A program made the translations under genes and the position numbers. Positions 57,091-64,000 of a stretch of 64,000 nucleotides of DNA are shown here, piece after piece (positions within the stretch are counted from its first letter, which is position 1; each line of letters starts with the position of its first letter). The stretch comes from an uncultured Desulfovibrio sp. (GTDB lineage: Bacteria; Desulfobacterota; Desulfovibrionia; Desulfovibrionales; Desulfovibrionaceae). Below the pieces are notes generated by a model that had not been told where the DNA came from, made no database searches, and saw only the letters and a list, made by a program, of their open reading frames with translations. Where the stretch lies: the NCBI GenBank assembly GCA_913063155.1, contig CAJXYU010000006.1, positions 62,001 through 126,000 of the forward strand. The letters run 5' to 3'.

Positions 57091-57128
57091 ACCCCGTCCG
57101 GCGCAGGCCAGACGGGGTTTCTTGTTTT
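57091..57128 (+). terminator. Attenuator terminator 2
   Basis: ACCCCGTC-N12-GACGGGGT followed by TTTCTTGTTTT. Confidence 0.85.
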
Positions 57129-57149
57129 CAACCAACGAGGAGCAAAAAA

Positions 57150-58823
57150 ATGAAGAAGACAGGGGCGCAGATCATCATCGAATTGTTGGAGCGACAGGGC
57201 GTCAAAACGGTTGCCGGGATACCCGGCGGGGCAACGCTGCCCCTTTATGACGCCCTTGGACAATCGAACATCCGTCACGTGCTGACCCGGCACGAACAAG
57301 GGGCCGGCTTCATCGCCCAGGGCATGGCCAGGGTCACGGGAAAGGCCGCGGTCTGCCTGGGCACCTCCGGACCGGGTGCGACCAACCTGCTCACGGCCAT
57401 TGCCGACGCCAGGCTGGACTCCATCCCCTTGGTGGCCATCACCGGCCAGGTGCCCTCTTCCATGATCGGAACGGACGCGTTCCAGGAAGTGGACACCTAC
57501 GGCCTGACCCTGCCTATTACCAAGCACAACTTCCTGGTGCGCACCACCGAGGAGTTGCTGCGCGTCATTCCAGAGGCCTTTGGAATCGCCGAATCAGGCA
57601 GGCCCGGGCCGGTGGTGGTGGACGTTCCCAAAGACGTGCAGATGCGTGAGATAGAGTTCGAGGCTTGGCCCGAACCTGGCGGGCGCACCTCGCCCCTCTC
57701 CCCCGAAGCCGGAGCCGTGGAGCAAATGGCCCGAATGATCGGCGAAGCCAAACGGCCCGTACTTTACATCGGCGGCGGCATCACCGCGTCGGACTGCTGC
57801 GCCGAACTGCGCAAACTGGCCCGCAAAAATTCCCTCCCCGTGGCCTGCACTCTCATGGGCCTGGGGACCGTTTCGGCGGATAACCCTCTCTACCTGGGCA
57901 TGCTGGGCATGCACGGGTCGCGCAGCACCAACTTCGTTCTGGAAGAAGCCGATCTGCTCATCGGCATCGGCGTGCGCTTCGACGACCGGGCCACAGGCAA
58001 GCTGGAGGAATTCTGTCCCAATGCGGCCATCATCCACGTGGACATCGACAAATCCGAAATCGACAAGCTGCGGCCCGTAAATCTGGCAGTCGCGGCAGAC
58101 GCGGCCAAGGTGGTTCGTCGGCTCGTGGAACTGGTGGACGACGACGAACGGTCCCAATGGATGAAACGCATCGCCCATCTGCGCACTCTGCACTCCGAGG
58201 AAATCCCGGAACCGGAAAACAACGCACACCCCCTGAATATTATCCGCGCAGTGGCCGATATTGCGGACCCGGACACCATCATCGCCACGGATGTGGGACA
58301 GCACCAGATGTGGGTCGCCCAGTCCTACCCGTTCCGCACCCCGCGTACCCTGCTCACCTCTGGCGGCCTTGGAACCATGGGCTTCGGTATGCCCGCCGCC
58401 ATCGGCGCTGCCCTGGCCCAGCCCGGCAAGCGGGTGGTCTGCTTCAGCGGCGACGGTTCAATCCTCATGAACATTCAGGAACTGGCCACCATGGCCGACC
58501 ACAACCTGCCCGTGACCGTCATCATCCTGAACAACGGACATCTCGGCCTGGTCCGTCAGCAGCAGGAACTCTTCTTCGGCAACCGCATCACGGCCAGCAA
58601 GTTCACCACCACTCCCGATTTCGCCGCCCTGGCCCTGGCCTTCGGCGTACGCGGCGTCAGCCTGGCCGGAACGAACGATCCGCGGACCGCCCTGGCCGAA
58701 GCCATGACCGGGAACGGCCCGTGCATCGTGGATGCGCCCATCGACTATGCGGAGAATGTTTTCCCCATGGTTCCTCCGGGAGCCGCAAACCGCGACATGA
58801 TAGGAGGTGAAGCCAATGCCTAG
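57150..58823 (+). CDS. ilvB: Acetolactate synthase large subunit
   Basis: TGAQIIIELLERQGVKTVAGIPGGATLPLYDAL; TPP motif GDGSILMNIQELATMADHNLPVTVIILNN. Confidence 0.96.
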   Translation: MKKTGAQIIIELLERQGVKTVAGIPGGATLPLYDALGQSNIRHVLTRHEQGAGFIAQGMARVTGKAAVCLGTSGPGATNLLTAIADARLDSIPLVAITGQVPSSMIGTDAFQEVDTYGLTLPITKHNFLVRTTEELLRVIPEAFGIAESGRPGPVVVDVPKDVQMREIEFEAWPEPGGRTSPLSPEAGAVEQMARMIGEAKRPVLYIGGGITASDCCAELRKLARKNSLPVACTLMGLGTVSADNPLYLGMLGMHGSRSTNFVLEEADLLIGIGVRFDDRATGKLEEFCPNAAIIHVDIDKSEIDKLRPVNLAVAADAAKVVRRLVELVDDDERSQWMKRIAHLRTLHSEEIPEPENNAHPLNIIRAVADIADPDTIIATDVGQHQMWVAQSYPFRTPRTLLTSGGLGTMGFGMPAAIGAALAQPGKRVVCFSGDGSILMNIQELATMADHNLPVTVIILNNGHLGLVRQQQELFFGNRITASKFTTTPDFAALALAFGVRGVSLAGTNDPRTALAEAMTGNGPCIVDAPIDYAENVFPMVPPGAANRDMIGGEANA

Positions 58824-59091
58824 CCCAGTGATTGAACTTTTGGTCAACAACCATCCCGGAGTCATGTCCCACATCACCGGCCTGTTCTCCCGTCGGGCCT
58901 TCAACCTGGAGGGCATACTATGCGGGACCGTCGGCACCGGTGAAAAGAGCCGCATGTTCCTCATGGTCAACGAGGACAAGCGTCTGACTCAGCTCATCAA
59001 GGAATTGGAGCGGCTGCACGACACCCTGTCCGTCACCCTGCGCAACGACATCGACCACCACATTTTCGACCCGCTCAAGGTCGAAAGCTAG
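58816..59091 (+). CDS. ilvN: Acetolactate synthase small subunit (ACT domain)
   Basis: PVIELLVNNHPGVMSHITGLFSRRAFNLEGILCGTVGTGEKSRM; overlaps the ilvB stop. Confidence 0.93.
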   Translation: MPSPVIELLVNNHPGVMSHITGLFSRRAFNLEGILCGTVGTGEKSRMFLMVNEDKRLTQLIKELERLHDTLSVTLRNDIDHHIFDPLKVES

Positions 59092-59103
59092 CCCTCCTCC
59101 GTC

Positions 59104-59137
59104 CCGGGCGTTCCCTTTCCCGGAAACGCCCGGACAA
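59104..59137 (+). terminator. Terminator-like hairpin after ilvN
   Basis: CCGGGCGTT...AACGCCCGG inverted repeat. Confidence 0.5.
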
Positions 59138-59305
59138 CCTTCAAAAATAAAGTAAAATTGTATTTTTTACTCATAAAATAAGAAAACAACGCCAAAAACA
59201 TCATAAAGGTTAGCTGAAACTTGCCAGATTGGGGTATTCCGTTTATGGAGCCTGTTGCTGTCCTGCAAGGCGACAACCACCACAAGACAAAGAAGGGGTT
59301 CCCGA

Positions 59306-60667
59306 ATGGCAAACAACAAATGCAATCGCGACGGGTTCGCGACAAAGCTCGGCGTGCTGACCGCCACCCTCGGCTCCGCGGTAGGCCTGGGCAATATATG
59401 GAAATTCCCATACATGACGGGCGAACACGGCGGCGCAACCTTCCTGGCGGTGTACCTCCTGTGCACCCTGCTGGTGGGCATGCCGATCATGGTCTCCGAA
59501 ATCATGCTCGGCCGCTACGGCAAGGCCAACGTCTTCGCCACCTGGCGAAAACTGACTCCCAACAAGGCGTGGTCCCTGGTGGGCGTGGGCGGCGTGGTGG
59601 CCGCCGTGGCGCTCATGGCCTTCTACTCCGGCGTTGTTGGCTGGGTCTACAGCTATATCGTCAAGGCAATCACCGGCCAACTCAACACCACGGATCCGGC
59701 CGTGGCCCAAGCCGTGTTCAACGACATGGTCTCCGACACCTGGAGCGCCCTGGGCTGGCAGTGGTTCGTGTTCATCGTGGTCAGCGTGGTCATCATTGCG
59801 GGCGTTTCCAAGGGCATAGAACGGGTCACCAAGACCCTCATGCCCATCCTGTTCGCCATGCTGCTCATCGTCTGCGTACGTTCGCTGACCCTTCCCAAGG
59901 CCTTGGAGGGTCTGTCATTCCTGTTCTCTCCGGACTTTTCCAAGGTGACCAAGGAAATGGTGCTCATGGCGCTGGGCCTGGCCTTCTTCAAGCTTTCCCT
60001 GGGCGTAGGCACCATGATGACCTACGGCAGCTACTTCCGCGACGACGCCAATATCCCGTACACGGCCACCCGCGTTATGCTGGCCGACCTGACCGTCTCC
60101 CTGCTGGCGGGCATCGCCATTTTCCCGGCGGTCTTCAACTACGGATTCGAACCCGCCGCCGGTCCCGGCCTGCTGTTCATGACCATCCCGGCCGTGTTCA
60201 GTTCCATGCCCATGGGACAGCTGTTCATGTCCATCTTCTTCATTCTCACCGGTATCGCCACCGTCGGGGCCATGCTGTCCATCATCGAGGTGCCCGTGGC
60301 CTTCATGGCCGAAACCTGGACGGGCTGTTCCCGAAAACTGGCCGCCATCGTGACCTCGACGACCCTGGCCATTTTCGGCATCCCGGCCACGCTGTCCTTT
60401 GGCGTGCTGAGCGACGTGAAGTTCTTCGGCCGAACCGCTTTCGACTGCTACGATTTTCTGTCCTCCAACATCATCATGCCCAGTGCCGGGCTCATGATCT
60501 GCCTGTTCATCGGCTGGGTCTGGGGCAGGGAAAACGTACGCAGGGCGCTGTCCAACAACGACGCCCTGTCCAACCGGAAGCTGGTGGACATCTACTTCTT
60601 CCTGGTCAAATTCGTGTCCCCGGTTCTGGTACTGCTCGTCCTGCTCAAGGGGCTGGGCGTGTTCTAG
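59306..60667 (+). CDS. Sodium:neurotransmitter symporter (NSS/SNF) family transporter
   Basis: GFATKLGVLTATLGSAVGLGNIWKFPYMTGEHGGATFLAVYLL. Confidence 0.95.
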   Translation: MANNKCNRDGFATKLGVLTATLGSAVGLGNIWKFPYMTGEHGGATFLAVYLLCTLLVGMPIMVSEIMLGRYGKANVFATWRKLTPNKAWSLVGVGGVVAAVALMAFYSGVVGWVYSYIVKAITGQLNTTDPAVAQAVFNDMVSDTWSALGWQWFVFIVVSVVIIAGVSKGIERVTKTLMPILFAMLLIVCVRSLTLPKALEGLSFLFSPDFSKVTKEMVLMALGLAFFKLSLGVGTMMTYGSYFRDDANIPYTATRVMLADLTVSLLAGIAIFPAVFNYGFEPAAGPGLLFMTIPAVFSSMPMGQLFMSIFFILTGIATVGAMLSIIEVPVAFMAETWTGCSRKLAAIVTSTTLAIFGIPATLSFGVLSDVKFFGRTAFDCYDFLSSNIIMPSAGLMICLFIGWVWGRENVRRALSNNDALSNRKLVDIYFFLVKFVSPVLVLLVLLKGLGVF

Positions 60668-60689
60668 GACCATTCCACCCGGCAGCAAC

Positions 60690-60726
60690 AAGGCCCCGTA
60701 CGGTTTGTCGTGCGGGGCCTTGTTTA
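60690..60726 (+). terminator. Rho-independent terminator
   Basis: AAGGCCCCGTACGG...GTGCGGGGCCTTGTTT. Confidence 0.8.
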
Positions 60727-60770
60727 TATATTGCTGTTCAACGATTAAACGTGTTCTACCGTCGGCCGCC

Positions 60771-61442
60771 CTAAACGTCTATCAAATGCCAGGGGAATTC
60801 TTCGGGATCACTGATCAGACAATCCACTTCCGGTAAATGGCACCCGCTTCCTCCCGGCCAGGCACAGGTATAGCAGCCGGCGGACCTGGCCGCGACCAGC
60901 CCTACCGAAGAATCCTCCACGGCCAGGCACTGCGCCGGTTGCAGCCGGGCACGCACCGCTGCGGCAAGGTAGGGATCGGGATACGGTTTGCCGTGACGCA
61001 CCTTGCGCCCGGAAATGGTAAAGGCCATGAGGGCCTCAATGCCGATGGTGCGCAGATTGGCGTCGATGACTTCCTCGTCGCCGTTGGAAACACAAGCCTG
61101 AAGGACGCCTTTGCGTGCCAACTCCTTGACGACGGCCACGGTCTCGGGCCGCATCAACTCCGGACTGAGGCGATCGATATAGTTCCTGCCGCATTCCTCG
61201 CGAAAACCCCGTTCCGTGGCCGAGGGGGTCAGCCTGTCCTGCAGCAGGCTCCACTTCTCGGGCATGGACTTGCCGAGCAGTTCTTCATTGGCCGCTTCGG
61301 TAAGGGTGTAGCCGTGCGCGGCGCACCAGTCCCGGATGACTGCATAATGCAGGTGTTCCGTATCGATGAGCGTACCGTCCATATCCCAAAACACGGCACG
61401 TATTTTCTGCGTATCCGTATGCAACGTTCCTCCTGAAAACAC
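60771..61442 (-). CDS. HAD superfamily hydrolase (beta-phosphoglucomutase-like)
   Basis: AVFWDMDGTLIDTEHLHYAVIRDW; CVSNGDEEVIDANL; GKPYPDPYLAAA; VEDSSVGLVAARSAG. Confidence 0.92.
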   Translation of the reverse strand: MFSGGTLHTDTQKIRAVFWDMDGTLIDTEHLHYAVIRDWCAAHGYTLTEAANEELLGKSMPEKWSLLQDRLTPSATERGFREECGRNYIDRLSPELMRPETVAVVKELARKGVLQACVSNGDEEVIDANLRTIGIEALMAFTISGRKVRHGKPYPDPYLAAAVRARLQPAQCLAVEDSSVGLVAARSAGCYTCAWPGGSGCHLPEVDCLISDPEEFPWHLIDV

Positions 61443-61448
61443 TCTCTA

Positions 61449-62387
61449 TCAACCGTCGAGCAGAGCCCTGGCGGTCAGTTCGTCCGTCACCAGCACATCG
61501 ATGCAACCGCCGGAGAGCCCGGCCCTGATGATGGGCACTTTGTGCAGCCCGCCGGAAGCGACGATCTTGGTGGGTATATTCTTCAGCTTGGCCAGTTCAG
61601 CACCCATGAAGCGCCTGTTGAGAGGATGGTCCACCATTTCCCCGACCCCGTCCAGGAAATAGCCGAACAACTCTCCAACGGCCCCTGCATCACGCAGGGA
61701 TGTCCATTCCTCGTCGGTGATGGCCCCGTGGTTGAAATTCGTCGACCGGGTCGTCAGGTCTCCCGACCCGACAAAAGCCAGATCCACCTTGGCGGCCCGT
61801 TCGAAAACATTGGCGAACATCTGTTGGCTCATGAGGGTTTCACGCACGGCTTCGCAGGAAACATACATGGGTGCGGCGATGTAGTAGCACTCCTCGGCCA
61901 TGAGACGGCGGGAAAACACCGAGGCCACGTCGTAGGGCGTGGTGGTGGAACTGGTGGGCAGCCCGCCGAACAGGGAAACGATGCGGATGCCGCCCGGTTC
62001 GCGCTGCACCAGAGCCCGGCCGCTGGCCCGCAGGGTGGTTCCCCAGCCCAGGCCCAGTTCCTGGCCGTCGCGGATGCGGGACGAAAGATAGGCGCCCGCA
62101 GCCCTGCCGATGGCCGTATACAAATGTTTTTCCTTGGCCGGGGTGGGAATGACCAGGGCCTTGGACAGTCCGAAGGCCCGCTCCAGCCCGTGTTCGGCGC
62201 CCGCGCACCCGGCCACGTCCGTATTGATGATGATCTGCACCAGTCCGGTCTCGCGGCATTCCTGCAGGATGCGGTTCACCCGCGCGCGGGTCATGCCCAT
62301 GCGCTTGGCGATGTCGGCCTGGGTGAGTTCTTCGTTGTAATAGGCCCACGCGACGCGGGCATAAAGTTCTTCGTGGTTTTCAACCAA
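61449..62387 (-). CDS. SorC/DeoR-type sugar-binding transcriptional regulator
   Basis: VAWAYYNEELTQADIAKRMGMTRARVNRILQECRETGLVQI; GLGWGTTLRASGRAL; TTG start at 62387 with CCGGAGGC SD. Confidence 0.87.
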   Translation of the reverse strand: MVENHEELYARVAWAYYNEELTQADIAKRMGMTRARVNRILQECRETGLVQIIINTDVAGCAGAEHGLERAFGLSKALVIPTPAKEKHLYTAIGRAAGAYLSSRIRDGQELGLGWGTTLRASGRALVQREPGGIRIVSLFGGLPTSSTTTPYDVASVFSRRLMAEECYYIAAPMYVSCEAVRETLMSQQMFANVFERAAKVDLAFVGSGDLTTRSTNFNHGAITDEEWTSLRDAGAVGELFGYFLDGVGEMVDHPLNRRFMGAELAKLKNIPTKIVASGGLHKVPIIRAGLSGGCIDVLVTDELTARALLDG

Positions 62388-62403
62388 AAAAAGCCTCCGG
62401 AAT

Positions 62404-63498
62404 TCAACCTGCACAGACCTGCACGCCGTTGATACGCCGTTGCGTCTCGGCGTCGAAAAGATGCAGCGTGTCGGCCTTGAAATACAGGATGGCGGTTTCA
62501 TTTTCGCCAACCTTCTCATCCGGGTGGACCCGGATGATGATGTTTTCGTCACTGCCGCCGTTGAGTCTGCAGTGGACGACCGTGTCGCCGCCGAGCGGCT
62601 CGATGAGCGCCACCTTTGCCCTGACCTGGCAGTAGTCTCCCTCCCCTTCCTTGCGCAAACACAGATGTTCGGGACGAACACCTATTTTCACTTCCCTGCC
62701 GGGCAGGGAGCCGGCGTGAACAAGGCCGGCCTTCCCGGCGAAGCGGATGGCGTCCCCGTCCACGCTGCCGGACAGGATATTCATGGACGGAGCACCGATG
62801 AATCCTGCCACAAATGTCGAGGCCGGTTGGTTATAAATTTCATCGGGCGTGCCCACCTGTTCCACGTTGCCGTCACGAAGCACCATGATGCGCTGCCCCA
62901 ACGTCATGGCCTCCACCTGGTCGTGGGTCACGTAAACGAACGTATTTTTCAGACGGGCGTGCAGTTGCTTCAGTTCGACCCGCATCTGGTTGCGCAGCTT
63001 GGCGTCCAGATTGGAAAGCGGTTCATCGAACAGGAACGCTTTCGGATTGCGTACCAAGGCGCGCCCCATGGCCACCCGCTGACGCTGCCCGCCGGACAGG
63101 GCACGGGGTTTTCGGTCGAGATATTCCCCCAGGCCGAGCGTGACCGCAGCCTCGTTCACTCGATTATGAATATCAGCCTTGTGTACACCCCGCACCTTCA
63201 GACCGTAGGCCATGTTCTGGTAGACGCTCATGTGCGGATACAGGGCGTAGTTCTGAAAAACCATGGCGATGTCGCGGTCCTTGGGCTCCAGCCTGTTAAC
63301 GATTCTCCTGTCTATGGAAATCCTGCCGGAAGTGACCGTCTCCAGACCGGCGATCATGCGCAGAATGGTGGATTTACCGCATCCTGAGGGACCGACCAAG
63401 ACAAGGAACTCCCCGTCCGGAATGGTCAGGTCCACGCCGTGGACCACTTCCGCCGGCCCGTAGGACTTACGCACTTCTTCCAGTTTTATTTCAGCCAT
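62404..63498 (-). CDS. ugpC: Carbohydrate/glycerol-3-phosphate ABC transporter ATP-binding protein (UgpC/MsmK type)
   Basis: GPSGCGKSTILRMIAGLETVTSG, MVFQNYALYPHMSVYQNMAYGLKVRGV, LSGGQRQRVAMGRALVRNPKAFLFDEPLSNLDAKLR. Confidence 0.92.
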   Translation of the reverse strand: MAEIKLEEVRKSYGPAEVVHGVDLTIPDGEFLVLVGPSGCGKSTILRMIAGLETVTSGRISIDRRIVNRLEPKDRDIAMVFQNYALYPHMSVYQNMAYGLKVRGVHKADIHNRVNEAAVTLGLGEYLDRKPRALSGGQRQRVAMGRALVRNPKAFLFDEPLSNLDAKLRNQMRVELKQLHARLKNTFVYVTHDQVEAMTLGQRIMVLRDGNVEQVGTPDEIYNQPASTFVAGFIGAPSMNILSGSVDGDAIRFAGKAGLVHAGSLPGREVKIGVRPEHLCLRKEGEGDYCQVRAKVALIEPLGGDTVVHCRLNGGSDENIIIRVHPDEKVGENETAILYFKADTLHLFDAETQRRINGVQVCAG

Positions 63499-63519
63499 GA
63501 ATGTAACTCCGTCGGGAAA

Positions 63520-64000
63520 TTATTTTTCTGTTTCCACAAGGCCTTTCACAAACAGGCGCTGCATGAAAACGACCACGAGCACCGGGGGAAGCAGTCCCAG
63601 CAAGGCAGTGCTCATGATCAGGTTCCAGTGGGGAATGGCGTCCGGCATGGCCGTGGACCTCTGAAGGCCCATGACCACCGTGTACATGGACTCGTCACTG
63701 GTGACGAGCAGCGGCCAGAGGTACTGGTTCCAGCCGTAGATGAACAGGATGACGAACATAGCCGCCATGTTGGTGCGGGAGAGCGGCAGGATGTGGTCCC
63801 AGAAGAACCGAAGCGGGCCCGCCCCGTCGATGCGGGCGGCCTCGAACAACTCGTCCGGGATGGTCAGATAAAACTGCCGGAACAGAAAAGTTGCCGTGGC
63901 AGAGGCGATGAGCGGCAGGATCAGGCCGGAATAGCTGTTGAGCATGCCCAGATCGGAAACAACCTCGAACGTGGGCATGATCCGCACCTCCACGGGCAGC
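63520..64000 (-). CDS. Carbohydrate ABC transporter permease (UgpE-like), truncated by window edge
   Basis: [74 protein letters not shown]1 permease EAA motif. Confidence 0.88.
   Translation of the reverse strand, partial: LPVEVRIMPTFEVVSDLGMLNSYSGLILPLIASATATFLFRQFYLTIPDELFEAARIDGAGPLRFFWDHILPLSRTNMAAMFVILFIYGWNQYLWPLLVTSDESMYTVVMGLQRSTAMPDAIPHWNLIMSTALLGLLPPVLVVVFMQRLFVKGLVETEK

Overview
The 64-kb window is a gene-dense bacterial chromosome segment. Gene content suggests a flagellated, anaerobic, Desulfovibrio-like deltaproteobacterium, but that is inference only. I saw no rRNA, tRNA, CRISPR array, transposase or phage genes. From left to right: (1) the 3' end of a RhaM-like mutarotase, then CaiB/BaiF CoA-transferase, MaoC and a leaderless solute-binding-protein-like gene. 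(2) A divergent sugar catabolism locus: RbsABC-type ABC transporter with DUF2291 lipoprotein, FucI/AraA-fold isomerase, DeoR regulator and a degenerate RibBA on the minus strand; split transketolase and FGGY kinase on the plus strand. (3) Flagellar genes flgD-flgE-flgK-flgL-fliD. (4) An AT-rich sigma/anti-sigma pair, AIM24-family protein and thioesterase. (5) A sigma-54 activator (EBP) followed by an operon of class III aminotransferase, Liv-type ABC transporter and semialdehyde dehydrogenase. (6) A glycyl radical enzyme, its activase and a GlcG/PduO-like protein, with a divergent PocR-domain histidine kinase and NtrC-type response regulator. (7) MCP and a stand-alone periplasmic PDC/Cache protein. 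(8) Three tandem paralogs of an unknown single-TM protein. (9) A sulfur/redox operon: c-type cytochrome, Psr/Phs-like molybdoenzyme, Fe-S subunit, cytochrome b, two rhodanese proteins, TorD chaperone and a CsoR/CstR-type regulator. (10) ilvBN preceded by two tandem leader-peptide/terminator attenuators. (11) An NSS-family transporter, HAD phosphatase, SorC-type regulator and the edge of a Ugp-type ABC transporter. The strongest items for follow-up are the duplicated ilv attenuator, the three-copy enhancer array with a sigma-54 promoter before the aminotransferase operon, the RibBA with lost catalytic motifs inside a sugar cluster, the rhodanese/molybdoenzyme/CstR operon, and the unknown tandem paralog family.
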